Positions 9,201 to 17,315 of a stretch of 21,530 nt of DNA are shown here, in pieces. The stretch comes from Minisyncoccota bacterium. Lineage in GTDB: Bacteria; Patescibacteriota; Minisyncoccia; Minisyncoccales; CG1-02-41-26. Location: positions 1-21,530 of the forward strand of contig JAQURU010000005.1 in the NCBI GenBank assembly GCA_028715435.1. Direction: 5' to 3'. The notes beneath the pieces were generated by a model. That model was not told the origin of the DNA and did no database searches. It worked only from the letters and a program-made list of their open reading frames with translations. Both the position numbers and the translations under genes were made by a program. How positions within the stretch are numbered: the first letter of the stretch is position 1; the number at the start of each line of letters is the position of its first letter.

Positions 9201-12200
9201 AATTGTTGAGGGCACAGAGCAGTGCGATGACGGCAATACTATTATTACAGACTCTTGCGTTAGATGCAGGAATGCAAGGTGTGGGGATCGTTATAGATGG
9301 TCTGGCGTGGAAGAATGCGATGACGGTAATACTCGAAACGGAGACGGATGTTCTTCTACATGTATGAACGAGGAGGCCTCTACAGTGTATGTTTGTTTTC
9401 TTACTAGATGTGAAGAGAGGCCAGCAGATGCTGGTTACCCAGATACATTTCCAGATATACAATCATGTATTGATAGTGGGTGCGAAGGCGCGCCACCGCC
9501 AGTTGACACAAAATATAGCTGCTCTGGATGGCCAAGGTATGTATGCGAATCATATTACTTCAGTAATGAAACTCGGGAAACTTGTGAGGCACACTGCAAA
9601 GACCCAAACCGAATTATTAGAAGATGCCGCGACCTTTCTTACATCGATCCTTCATATGCATGGCCATGGTGCAGTTGCGAGGAAAGCCCTAATTATCAAA
9701 CCGATCAGCAATGTTTTAGCAGCGCTGCTTGCCGGAGAACCTATTCAGAGTGTAAGCCACTGGAGACAGGCAGTAATATTGACCCTAAAACAGCCCCAGT
9801 TGCTGTCAATATCTTTGATAATTTAAAGCAAAAAATATCAGCTGTAGCTAAAAATTTATTTGCAATTCCCAAGGCCTTGGCTGCAATACTGTCTTATTGT
9901 TATCCGAATTGCAATGGCAATTGCTTTGCCCAGCAAACAACTTGTCAAAGCACTTGCCAAACCAACACTTGCAATGGCACTAACCAGCCCTGCGCTTTAA
10001 GAGATTTTTACAAAGATAAATATCAATGTTTTGAAAATCACGAACTTATTTACAGAAATGGCTATAATGCCTACAACGAAGGTTTGGCGCAAATTAAATA
10101 CTTTAATGACAACAGAGGAAAATTTAGCGCGGCTATAATAGGCACAGCAGACGCATTAAATGCAATGGCAAAAAACTTAAAAGATGCTTTTAATGCAATG
10201 CAAAAAAATTGGGGAGCTCCTTTTCCTGAAACTTCTCCAGAAAATCAAGAGTCTCAAACAGCCAGTTCCACAATAGATAAAATCATAACCTTAAAAGCAG
10301 ATTCTAAGGGCATTGTAAAAATTGCTCCAAACATTGAGAACCAATTAAACGTGCTTACTGGACCAAATGGCCTTCTTTCCATTATTCAAGATTTTATTAG
10401 AAATGCTGGAAAGTATAACATTAGCCCGGATATCAAAAATAAACTAAACCAGATTAGCAATGATTTTCAATTAATAGATGCAGCAGGCAAGAAAACAGGC
10501 GCTATTCCGGCTTTAAGGGATGTTATTGAGAATTATATTTACACAAAGCTAGGTCCCAGAGGGATTGGCGATACCTATAAATGTGGGCAGGGGGTTTGCC
10601 TTAACAGCACAACTTTTCTTTGCGCTTTGAAATGCTTTGAAACTAACAACATAAAAAGAGCGTTTGAACAATTAATTCCATTCACTGATGTTTTGCGCAA
10701 TATTGAAAACGCCGCTTTTGGCTTAACTCAATCAAAGGAAAACATAAAAGCTATTGAACCGTCCTTGGACATGACGCCAGTTACTGTAAAACCGAACTTG
10801 CTTGATGAGGTAGAGCAAAAAGCTGGCTGTTGTAATGGCAGTGTGGCCAGAATTGCTTATGAAAAATTGAGCGGTAAGAATTGCCTTTCTTTGGGCTGGA
10901 TAAATTCAAGCGGAAAAGAAACTAATAAATGCAGTCAACAAATAACAGTTTATTCAGAGCAAAGACAGGGCGAAAAAGGCTATGAATATTTCAAAAGCAA
11001 TATTTTAGCCAATCCACTAAGCACTTTAGAGCAAAAATTTAATGCAGTTTCAGCAGCTTTTTATAACTATGTAGTGCCCGCAATCCAGAACGGCCTTGGA
11101 GACACGCAAAATAAAATTGAAGGAGTTATTTTTAACAACGATGTTTTTGGTAAAGATACAACCAGGAGAAACGCCTATATGGCCACCTCAACCTCTGTTT
11201 TAAAACAAGCTCGGTATTTATGGTGGGATTTAATTTGGGGCAATGAAGACGTTTCCCAAGAGCTTTTTTCTGCTTGCACCACAACTGAAAATATTTTAAC
11301 TAGCGACCCTTCAGACATTGCCAGTAAATGCCGCAACCGCTTAACAGAAAAAGACGCAGATGGAAAGTTAATCCACGCTTATCTTTTAAAAGAATATAAT
11401 CCAACTGGTTATGATGTTTTAAAAAATCAATGCCAAGCATTAACCGAACTTGACTTAGATGTTTTAGAAAATCTTAAAAATGATCCAAAGTACATTGATA
11501 ACAGAATAAAAACCTTAAATAGCAGTTCTTTGGGCAATAGGGGCTGCATTGTAAAAGAAAGCTGTGGAACTTGCATAGTTTGCCCATGGCATTTTTGTGC
11601 TTCTTCAACCAACCCTTTGCAATGGACTCCAGCTAGCGAGGATGATTATTGCAAGCTTGTTCAAGGGTTATATAAAAGCGGAGATAAATCAAAAGGAGCC
11701 ATTCGTTATGATGGAGACAACCAAAGCTTTTCACCAAATGTTATTTGGGACCCAAGCTGGCCTTCAGGGCAAAGAGTTTGGCCTCCGCCAACCCAATGCA
11801 GTGGTTCTGGCTATGCCCAAAAATATGAAGGCGCCCAAGTGGCTTGTTTGGGAACGCAAAAAGAAATTGAATCACTGCTTGTAATGCAAGACATTCTTAC
11901 TGCTCTTGGGGGAGCAGACAAATTAGATTATTTAGCTGACCAATGCAACCAATTATCGTATCAAGAAGATTTTCAAAAAGATTGCTATAACTTTGATGTA
12001 ATTAGAAAGGTTTTTGGCAATGAGCCAATTAGTCCAGTAAAAGATGATGATGTTAAAAAAGCCAGAGAGGCAATTAATGGCTTTTGCCGCGCTGACACTG
12101 AAGGCAAAGTAATCACTGAAACTATTGTGCCAGGCCAAAAAATAGGCGACTTTTTCGGCTGTTCTTTGTTTGGTAATAATGTCACTGTGGATTTAACTGC

Positions 12201-13050
12201 AGGCACCCAAGAGGCAGTGAATGCCAGAGAAGCAGCAGTGAAATTATGTTTTCAAGCAACCAGTGATATGCGAACGCCTTTAAATGAAGTAATGAAAGTG
12301 TTTTCCGTGCTGTTGGGGGTTAAGTCATACACATCAGCTAAAAATGGTTTGGGAGCTTTGTACTTTGATGCTCAAAAAGTTCGCCAAAGAGCTGAAGATG
12401 TTATAAACTTAATCAAAGAAGCGCCCAAAAAGTTCGGTGATTTGTGGAATTCAGAAGACACCATCAGTAAAATCGGCAAAGCCAACATTGACGTTAGCTT
12501 AGTAAAATGCATAGAGGGCCCAATGATAAGTTATGCAGGCGGGGGCAAGGCCTTAACAGGCCCCAAGGGCGGGCAAGTGTGCCCCAATGTGTCAGAGCAA
12601 TTCGGGCAATTAGATGCAATGTTCAGCCAAGTTAGGCAGAACTTGCGAATGATTGATTTGGCTAGACAAAAGCCAAGCCAAACATTTGGATTTTTTGAAA
12701 GCGAAAGCGGAGATACAAGATTGAAACTATCTATTCCAAAACCAGACCAAATTGACCCAGATTTAAACGAATTAGTTCAGCCAATTTACGACAGAGCCGA
12801 AGCTATCAAAGAAAAATCTCAATTGCTTTGGGCTTTAGCCACAGCTATAAATTATGCTAATACCAACTGCACTTGCGGGCAAAGCTATTGCCCAACATTT
12901 AGCAAAATTCCGCTTTGTATCTCTGGTTTGCCATTAACTGTAGCGCCTTTAAAAGAGCCGTTCTGCCATTTGATTTGGACGTTGCGCTATCCCCTTGGTT
13001 CTTTGGCTAAAAAATTAGCTGAAGATCTTGAAAGCGAAACTATAAAATAA
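6274..13050 (+). CDS. Giant secreted Cys-rich protein with Myxococcus-type disulfide repeats
   Basis: 2258 aa, starting at an ATG that overlaps the upstream stop (ATGA). Residues 1-35 form a signal peptide: basic start, hydrophobic core 11-27, Val-Gln-Ala before Phe-Gly. Residues 200-240 are hydrophobic and could contact membrane. The centre is disulfide-rich: two CGNG/CDDGN-type units (973-1030, the DUF4215/Myxo_disulf_rpt family) surrounded by three four-Cys modules (941-967, 1039-1070, 1081-1108). A signal-peptide-like internal segment (about 1179-1206) is followed by a dense Cys cluster. The C-terminal half is mainly helical with scattered Cys. No catalytic motif was recognised. Expected location is outside the membrane, anchored or secreted. 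It is co-transcribed with the pilin-headed giant upstream, so it is probably a partner in the same surface structure (inference). Leu codons shift to CTT around 8055-8395. Confidence 0.88.
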   Translation: MKNNFLKKVNKFVCCLVILSLFLQFIPSTKPVQAFGISDVASWLKNLVKKASLPDIVLTEQGDFKLAGFTLFPCVGGKDANEKCNNPFSQIKLKLNGKEVKSQISLATSTGELTIPNPYLPEVCELSIPLPGDDNCQSGLDCERKKLAKNTACIYLNRLQDAAAQEVYLAYKIFNSTDPFSDCLFVKNCRTNCSLRLGEVKFSVSLLDVAALFVPGGFLTVIQKILNIAKIINEAFKIYTVIKETLSSGLDFLSDLFNVMGQVSSMFKSFTDLGLKWSDVLIYGGGALTSNYLGKEIQDIGVGKGGNIGWLVEKGGDALSAGDGLLGGVAATALLNSDRAKQATNAMQDMLANFAQNNLKFSTAKTEALKTNEKIRNDVEMMRSSFKAEPEIAFLFNPNDPKKAVLNNILDNVQLAFRSVDEFLNDIRGAVTLKDGRVVNKITLGGGLGEWQSRVTEIGGFRTDELRFHCSRDAVQLPLGGGLAPNPSGSFNCYVPNMVTPNNGVDGCKWFNILKSFAEATVVTDLKNFFELTDPDYIRKAIVGCDDLSCFEPGGCPGGPIVKDCQLSCYGTSGACKLTYEQDSWREYWEHLAVALYGQEKWDELWNEMIKDGLNMSDRFLETKTYVNKALGFGPIINPLSAMQEDINGTYRPLWDKDRGWDWTRGSINTRVPEFFKLIGQQTITQRFFLEKKLNDISAYANNLFSCVDNLNNVELGNKFWSDLWWTSQSLLSDTEIENKITSEGYEGEAAFEDWDERIKVIQADMPKFEDVKKAISLGVSPESPIVVYKIAQAEAFLEDIKKVANQIGDNQTWDEIANKIIDLIIYGTPTASHPNAICSIASCPPSPVTHQPDCLMSIVLRDYCEGGIYQTLIYPNEKDYKNYTNCCVDESPWQTGNSCCGLGTMCNAGTRADYDKYVALCDTCLSSTCSCTSCATQDRYSCSGPGGSCAIDANGSFTTSNCNDTCVAAPQCGNGIVEGTEQCDDGNTIITDSCVRCRNARCGDRYRWSGVEECDDGNTRNGDGCSSTCMNEEASTVYVCFLTRCEERPADAGYPDTFPDIQSCIDSGCEGAPPPVDTKYSCSGWPRYVCESYYFSNETRETCEAHCKDPNRIIRRCRDLSYIDPSYAWPWCSCEESPNYQTDQQCFSSAACRRTYSECKPLETGSNIDPKTAPVAVNIFDNLKQKISAVAKNLFAIPKALAAILSYCYPNCNGNCFAQQTTCQSTCQTNTCNGTNQPCALRDFYKDKYQCFENHELIYRNGYNAYNEGLAQIKYFNDNRGKFSAAIIGTADALNAMAKNLKDAFNAMQKNWGAPFPETSPENQESQTASSTIDKIITLKADSKGIVKIAPNIENQLNVLTGPNGLLSIIQDFIRNAGKYNISPDIKNKLNQISNDFQLIDAAGKKTGAIPALRDVIENYIYTKLGPRGIGDTYKCGQGVCLNSTTFLCALKCFETNNIKRAFEQLIPFTDVLRNIENAAFGLTQSKENIKAIEPSLDMTPVTVKPNLLDEVEQKAGCCNGSVARIAYEKLSGKNCLSLGWINSSGKETNKCSQQITVYSEQRQGEKGYEYFKSNILANPLSTLEQKFNAVSAAFYNYVVPAIQNGLGDTQNKIEGVIFNNDVFGKDTTRRNAYMATSTSVLKQARYLWWDLIWGNEDVSQELFSACTTTENILTSDPSDIASKCRNRLTEKDADGKLIHAYLLKEYNPTGYDVLKNQCQALTELDLDVLENLKNDPKYIDNRIKTLNSSSLGNRGCIVKESCGTCIVCPWHFCASSTNPLQWTPASEDDYCKLVQGLYKSGDKSKGAIRYDGDNQSFSPNVIWDPSWPSGQRVWPPPTQCSGSGYAQKYEGAQVACLGTQKEIESLLVMQDILTALGGADKLDYLADQCNQLSYQEDFQKDCYNFDVIRKVFGNEPISPVKDDDVKKAREAINGFCRADTEGKVITETIVPGQKIGDFFGCSLFGNNVTVDLTAGTQEAVNAREAAVKLCFQATSDMRTPLNEVMKVFSVLLGVKSYTSAKNGLGALYFDAQKVRQRAEDVINLIKEAPKKFGDLWNSEDTISKIGKANIDVSLVKCIEGPMISYAGGGKALTGPKGGQVCPNVSEQFGQLDAMFSQVRQNLRMIDLARQKPSQTFGFFESESGDTRLKLSIPKPDQIDPDLNELVQPIYDRAEAIKEKSQLLWALATAINYANTNCTCGQSYCPTFSKIPLCISGLPLTVAPLKEPFCHLIWTLRYPLGSLAKKLAEDLESETIK
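9094..9597 (+). other. Disulfide-rich repeat region within the 2258-aa protein
   Basis: Three similar modules of the form Tyr-x-Cys...Cys...Cys-x3-Cys are coded at 9094-9174, 9388-9483 and 9514-9597. Between the first and second (9190-9363) sit two tandem units with Cys-Asp-Asp-Gly-Asn cores, matching the DUF4215 / Myxococcus disulfide repeat consensus. These are small extracellular modules held by disulfides; their ligand is unknown. Confidence 0.7.
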
Positions 13051-13054
13051 GATT

Positions 13055-13114
13055 GAGACCCGACCCCTAATAAGCTGTTATAATATTTATACAGATTAAG
13101 AGAGGTCGGGTCTC
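13055..13114. repeat. REP/MITE-like palindromic hairpin
   Basis: Perfect 11-bp inverted arms, GAGACCCGACC at 13055-13065 and GGTCGGGTCTC at 13104-13114, flank a 38-nt centre. The centre is itself partly self-complementary (CTGT...ACAG). The GC-rich arms contrast with the AT-rich surroundings. It fills most of the only sizeable gap in the plus-strand block, four bases after the stop at 13050 and 15 bases before the ATG at 13130. It lacks a following T-run, so it is a poor intrinsic terminator. A mobile REP-type origin is inferred. Confidence 0.65.
13076..13084 (+). promoter_or_regulatory. Possible extended -10 promoter inside the hairpin
   Basis: TGT followed by TATAAT (hexamer at 13079-13084) is a perfect extended -10. 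No good -35 lies at 17 nt; the best, TTGAGA at 13053, is 20 nt away. If active it would start transcription near 13091 and drive the transglycosylase and downstream genes. The match may be incidental to the palindrome. Confidence 0.3.
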
Positions 13115-13129
13115 GGCTAGTTGAAAACT

Positions 13130-14971
13130 ATGAAACCTTGGAAAATAATTTCAATTATACTTGTGTGCGCTGGATTTGCTGGCTTTTTATTCTATGGTTA
13201 TTGGTTTAAAGCAAACAGGGATTTGTCTGCCCAGGAGTTTATTCCAGGCCAAAGCGAAGTTATTTGTGAAGAGCCAATTCCAGTTGGCAATGCCATTGAC
13301 ACCACAGTTGATTTTTTAGATGAAATTTACCAGCTTTATCAAGGCGATACAATTAAAAGTGCTTCCAAGCAAATGGATGCTTTAGTAACTGCCCTCAACC
13401 AAGACAATCAAGTGTGTAATTTTGACAAATGTACTGCGCAAGTTGAATCTGGCGGGCCAGACGCTACAATTGAAGCCAAGCCATTGCCTGGCTTGCCTGG
13501 CAAGTCATACACATATTCAGTTCCGCTTTGCAAATTAAAAGAAGCTACTGGCAACCCTTGCCCAGACATAGCGCAATTTATAGGAACAGGCAAAGACACG
13601 TCTTTAGCTGATTTGGCCAATAAATTAGTAACGCAAGCAGACAATGTCCACGCTTTATTTGAAGGCAAAACCGCAGTGGTGCCCTTGGGCTTAGAGCAAG
13701 CAGGTGAAGTTCCCGGGCAAACCGCAATTAGTAAAGCAGACTTAGTAAAGCGATATATTGATTCAGTTGAAAGGGACTGGTTTACTCCAAGCCCGCTAAA
13801 AAACACTTGCGCTTTATCAGAGCTTGATAGGCAAAGAATTGCCCAAGGAAAAATGGGCCAGAAATATCCCATGCAATGTTTGGATGCTTTAAGTAAGGAT
13901 ATGTACACCCCCAAAGCTTGGTCTGAAGAATGCAAAAGCGAATGTGAAACATTTTCAGAAAAGTGCAAGCAGTGTTTGGCAAAGTGCGAAGGCACATCGG
14001 TTTACGCCACTTTAAACTGTAAAATTTATAGCACTGGCAATCAACCAGCTGGCGATAGCAAATGCTATGAATGCGTAAACGATCCAGTAAAAGGAACTGT
14101 TTGTGATGCGCAGGCATGCAAGGATTGGGGTGAGGGTTGCACATGGGGAAAACAATTTTCGGTTAGCGTCAACGATACCTGTTATCAAAAGCAAGAAGGA
14201 TTAGGCGAGAATGACAAATGCGCGACTTTTAAGGGGCAAAGCAAAAAGTGTTGCGGCCAGTATTGTGCTGACGGGCTTAACACCCAGTGTAAAGAGTGCT
14301 TGTGCGAAGGATTAAACCAAGAACAATGTTTGGCTTGGATTTGTGGGGGCAGCACAAGCAATTGGGTATGCTGCCATGAAGAACCAATCCAAAACCCGCA
14401 GTATTATATAGCAAATCAAACATTTGCCACAGGAGGGGATGTTGAATCATATATCTCTCCAACTGGAGAAAAGGTTTACAGAATAACTGCTGGCAAACAA
14501 CTAACTTTCGCTCAGGCTTATGGTTTATTTAAAAGCTTAACAGAAAGTTACATGTCTGATATGGATCCAATATTTTTACTTGCAAACGCCTATAGAGAAT
14601 CAAGGTTTATTTTAGAAGCTGGGAAATGCACTGTGAATGACTCAAAAACTAAAATAACAGACGATAATAGAAACGCACTGCAAAAAATTGCCCAGGAGCT
14701 TGGGCTTGATTATACTCTAGTGCCTTTATCTTGCGCTGGTTCGGTTGGGTCTGGTGGAGCAATGGGCCCTGCTCAATTTATGCCAACAACTTGGTGGAAT
14801 ATAAAACAAACCAATGTGGGGTATAAATTCAAAGTTGAGAAAACGATAGGAGAGGAGCCTGCTAATCCCTGGGATTTTAGAGACGCATTTTTGGCCTCGG
14901 CATTGTATTTACATGATGAAGGCGCTCGTAAAGGCAACGAAGAATCTGAAAAAAGCGCTGTTCAGGCTTAG
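13130..14971 (+). CDS. Membrane-anchored Cys-rich lytic transglycosylase, cut short by TAG
   Basis: 613 aa from the ATG at 13130; an in-frame TTG at 13121 would add three residues but is less likely, and neither has a clear ribosome site. Residues about 3-24 form an N-terminal membrane anchor. A helical part follows, then a Cys-dense region (about 267-414), then a lysozyme-fold domain. The likely catalytic Glu is Glu490 in Tyr-Arg-Glu-Ser-Arg-Phe; the family motif GAMGPAQFMPTTW is at 543-555, followed by Asn-Pro-Trp-Asp-Phe and an Ala-rich helix. This resembles MltB/SLT-type peptidoglycan lytic transglycosylases, which cleave the MurNAc-GlcNAc link; in secretion systems the VirB1 counterpart opens the wall for the apparatus. 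TAG at 14969-14971 falls inside the expected fold, and the next frame codons continue it. It is a nonsense mutant, a readthrough gene or a sequencing error. Confidence 0.8.
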   Translation: MKPWKIISIILVCAGFAGFLFYGYWFKANRDLSAQEFIPGQSEVICEEPIPVGNAIDTTVDFLDEIYQLYQGDTIKSASKQMDALVTALNQDNQVCNFDKCTAQVESGGPDATIEAKPLPGLPGKSYTYSVPLCKLKEATGNPCPDIAQFIGTGKDTSLADLANKLVTQADNVHALFEGKTAVVPLGLEQAGEVPGQTAISKADLVKRYIDSVERDWFTPSPLKNTCALSELDRQRIAQGKMGQKYPMQCLDALSKDMYTPKAWSEECKSECETFSEKCKQCLAKCEGTSVYATLNCKIYSTGNQPAGDSKCYECVNDPVKGTVCDAQACKDWGEGCTWGKQFSVSVNDTCYQKQEGLGENDKCATFKGQSKKCCGQYCADGLNTQCKECLCEGLNQEQCLAWICGGSTSNWVCCHEEPIQNPQYYIANQTFATGGDVESYISPTGEKVYRITAGKQLTFAQAYGLFKSLTESYMSDMDPIFLLANAYRESRFILEAGKCTVNDSKTKITDDNRNALQKIAQELGLDYTLVPLSCAGSVGSGGAMGPAQFMPTTWWNIKQTNVGYKFKVEKTIGEEPANPWDFRDAFLASALYLHDEGARKGNEESEKSAVQA

Positions 14972-15175
14972 GTGGGACCTAAAGATCAGTATTCGCCGTG
15001 GGCCACGATGTGCTATAAAAAAGGCTTTCAAGAATTAGCTGAGGTTGGTTGTCTTGATGAATTAGGCCCGAAACTGGAAATATGCAAAGACGCAAACAAA
15101 AAGTTAGAAAAAGCCTGCAGTACAACACAATACAACTTAGGTAAACTAATAGACGCTATTATATTTTGGAAATAA
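14972..15175 (+). pseudogene. In-frame C-terminal remainder of the lytic transglycosylase
   Basis: 67 codons in exactly the same frame, starting directly after the TAG. With the TAG read as Tyr, the join gives Ala-Val-Gln-Ala-Tyr-Val-Gly, then a helix ending Gly-Phe-Gln-Glu-Leu-Ala. This is the pattern expected for the last part of this fold, where an Ala-rich helix leads to a Tyr-x-Gly turn and a closing helix. TAT or TAC to TAG is a single-base change. The first codon is GTG, so an independent restart is formally possible, but no ribosome site precedes it and the piece has no signal peptide or domain of its own. It ends in TAA at 15173-15175, which abuts the TTG start of the next gene. Confidence 0.6.
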
Positions 15176-17314
15176 TTGAGAAAATCTTTAAATAAAATTT
15201 TGGTGGGGGTTTTCGTGGTTGTTTTATTGGTGCCGGCCGTTGGCTTGGCTGGTTTGAAATTGCAGCAAAATTATCCGGAAATTTCCGGCATTACTTCAGG
15301 AGAAACAATTTCTTTAAACGATATTTCCCAGGCGCCAAAGAATGCGCCAAGCAACACGGTTTCTTTAATAAAATACATTTTTAACTTATCCGTGGTTATT
15401 TTAATCGGTTTGGCTGCCTTGGGTTTAATTATTGCTGGGGTTCAGTATGTTTCTTCAGGGGGCAATCCAGCAGCTCAAAAAGCAGCCAGAACCAGAGTTT
15501 TAAAAGCGCTTATTGGCTTGGCAATTTTATTTTCAGCTAACTTGATTTTTAGCTTTGTTGTTCCTGATTTTAAAATTCCTCAATTAGAGCATATTTATGG
15601 CGTTTCCAATGTGCTTTTGATTTCACCGCAAGGAGCAGAAGAGCTTAGAAAACAAGCCCTGCAGGCCACTGCCAATTTAAACGCAGAAGGAATTACTAAG
15701 GAATTTTTAGATAGCTTGGCTGATGTTGGCAAATTAAAATATTTTTCTTCTCAGTCAGTGGACTTAACTAATGATTTTGGCCAGTTAATCAAGCGCCCTG
15801 ATTTTGAAGTTTCTTTTGAGGATTTTGATCCAGCTTATATCGGTTTTTATGGAACTGGTAAAAGCAATATCCAGGTAAGAGCCTTTGCTGGTAAAAGTTT
15901 TTTGGGCAGAAATTATACTTATTCAGTTGAAGGGGTTTTGGATAATAACAACACCAGCGGCTCTCTTGATAAATCAACTCAAGAAATTATTGAATCGCCC
16001 GGCGATTTATTGTTAGTAGTTTATCTTTTGCCAAAAAACAAATATGCCACTAATCAGGCCTATCTTGACATAACTCAAACACCCCAAAAAGAAGTTGTTC
16101 CAACTAGTGAAATAGCCCACCCCCCTCTTTCTTTAATGGTTCAGGGCATTGGCGCTGGCGCTTATTTATACGGTGCGCTTGGCCCAATAGCAGTGGGGGT
16201 GGAACAAGGGCAATATTTCGGCGAAGTAGCCCCAGAAACTAATTTGCAATATATTCAGGGCAAGGGCGGGCAAAGATATTTGCAATTTGACGTGCCTAAT
16301 TTTGCTGCATCTGGTTTTGATTTTGATGAGCAAGCCAATGAAATTGAAATAAAAAACAATCGCGATAAAGACAAATCAGTTCAAGACGACCTCTTGGTTT
16401 TTTTGTTCCAAAATGCTTATTATCAGGGCCCTTTTAGAGCTTTTTTTGAGAAAAAGGACGGCAAAGAAGGCAGGGGCAGTGTTCCTATTGCCACACTTTT
16501 TACTATTCAAGAAGAAGCAAAATGGTATAAAAGCGTGGATAACTTACAAACAGTGCAAGATGTTTTTAACGAGAAAAAAAATGTTAGCTTTTTAACTTTA
16601 GAAAATTTTAGCATCGGCAACACAATCGAGGACTTAAAGAATCCACAGAATAACAAAATTAAAATCAATGGAATGGATCAGCAAGGCAGGATTGACGGAG
16701 CTTCATCAGCCAGGATTTTTCATTTAGCAGATTTTGACAGAGCGAACAAAAGATATGAAAGCACTTGCGAGGCAGTAGTTTTGTGCAATGGAGAAGATTT
16801 GCGCGGTTTTTGCCTGGCTTTTACAGCTAGGGGGATTAATGATGGCAGGTTTATGTCGTTTTTTTTGCCAATGCCTTGGTTCGCGCCAATACCTTTACCC
16901 AATAGGTTTCCAGAGTATTTAAAAGATGCTTTAATAGCTTCCCCAGAGCAAAAAAATACTTATCTGGCAGAGCAAAAAGACAAGGACTTTAAAGATAACA
17001 CAGACTTTGAAGATAACATAAAATCAATTGGCATAAAAGGCAATTGCGTTGTGGCTTTGTACGAAAATTCAGTTAAGAATTTTCAGGAATGTTTAAAGGG
17101 CACTTTAAATTCTTGCTGGGATAATAAAACTCCAGGTGAAAAATCAATGGTGTTTTCTCAAGCAGATATGGTTTCTGGTGTGGGAGAGAAGCAAACCCCG
17201 TATTTGAATTTAAAAAACTATCAAATAAATAATTGTTTATCGCACTGGGGCGCTTTAGGGCTAAGCAAGCGCCACTCTTGCGCTTCTGCTATTGCAGTTT
17301 ACCCTGTAAAATAA
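15176..17314 (+). CDS. Pilin-headed surface protein with beta-gamma-crystallin-like motifs (paralog A)
   Basis: 712 aa. The TTG start abuts the upstream TAA; it is chosen because it keeps the basic residues of the signal peptide (1-25), and later GTG/TTG codons would cut into it. After the signal comes Leu-Gln-Gln-Asn-Tyr-Pro, then two helices (66-92, 108-130) around Ser-Ser-Gly-Gly-Asn-Pro, the T4SS_pilin (VirB2/TrbC-like) signature. The remaining 580 residues are beta-rich. Aromatic-x6-Gly motifs (Phe237-Gly244, Phe411-Gly418), a Cys537-x6-Gly544 variant and Asp-Asn-Ile-Lys-Ser-Ile (613-618) resemble Greek-key units of beta-gamma-crystallins. It ends Ala-Ile-Ala-Val-Tyr-Pro-Val-Lys, nearly identical to the end of the next gene. 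Likely an envelope-anchored pilin-like subunit with a large outer domain; whether it polymerises is unknown. Confidence 0.8.
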   Translation: MRKSLNKILVGVFVVVLLVPAVGLAGLKLQQNYPEISGITSGETISLNDISQAPKNAPSNTVSLIKYIFNLSVVILIGLAALGLIIAGVQYVSSGGNPAAQKAARTRVLKALIGLAILFSANLIFSFVVPDFKIPQLEHIYGVSNVLLISPQGAEELRKQALQATANLNAEGITKEFLDSLADVGKLKYFSSQSVDLTNDFGQLIKRPDFEVSFEDFDPAYIGFYGTGKSNIQVRAFAGKSFLGRNYTYSVEGVLDNNNTSGSLDKSTQEIIESPGDLLLVVYLLPKNKYATNQAYLDITQTPQKEVVPTSEIAHPPLSLMVQGIGAGAYLYGALGPIAVGVEQGQYFGEVAPETNLQYIQGKGGQRYLQFDVPNFAASGFDFDEQANEIEIKNNRDKDKSVQDDLLVFLFQNAYYQGPFRAFFEKKDGKEGRGSVPIATLFTIQEEAKWYKSVDNLQTVQDVFNEKKNVSFLTLENFSIGNTIEDLKNPQNNKIKINGMDQQGRIDGASSARIFHLADFDRANKRYESTCEAVVLCNGEDLRGFCLAFTARGINDGRFMSFFLPMPWFAPIPLPNRFPEYLKDALIASPEQKNTYLAEQKDKDFKDNTDFEDNIKSIGIKGNCVVALYENSVKNFQECLKGTLNSCWDNKTPGEKSMVFSQADMVSGVGEKQTPYLNLKNYQINNCLSHWGALGLSKRHSCASAIAVYPVK
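15374..15565 (+). other. Pilin-like two-helix domain of paralog A
   Basis: Residues 67-130 of the 712-aa protein: Tyr-Ile-Phe-Asn-Leu, helix 1 ending Gly-Val-Gln-Tyr, loop Ser-Ser-Gly-Gly-Asn-Pro, helix 2, Val-Val-Pro. It is the closest of the three heads to the standard CPR pilin-like proteins. Confidence 0.8.
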
Positions 17315-17315
17315 A

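Noticed and set aside
9389..9826. 145-codon plus-strand ORF within the 2258-aa gene
   Set aside because: Out-of-frame shadow of the Cys-rich region; no ribosome site or recognisable domain.
13408..13995. 195-codon minus-strand ORF opposite the transglycosylase
   Set aside because: Antisense shadow of a gene with clear domain motifs on the plus strand; composition looks non-native.
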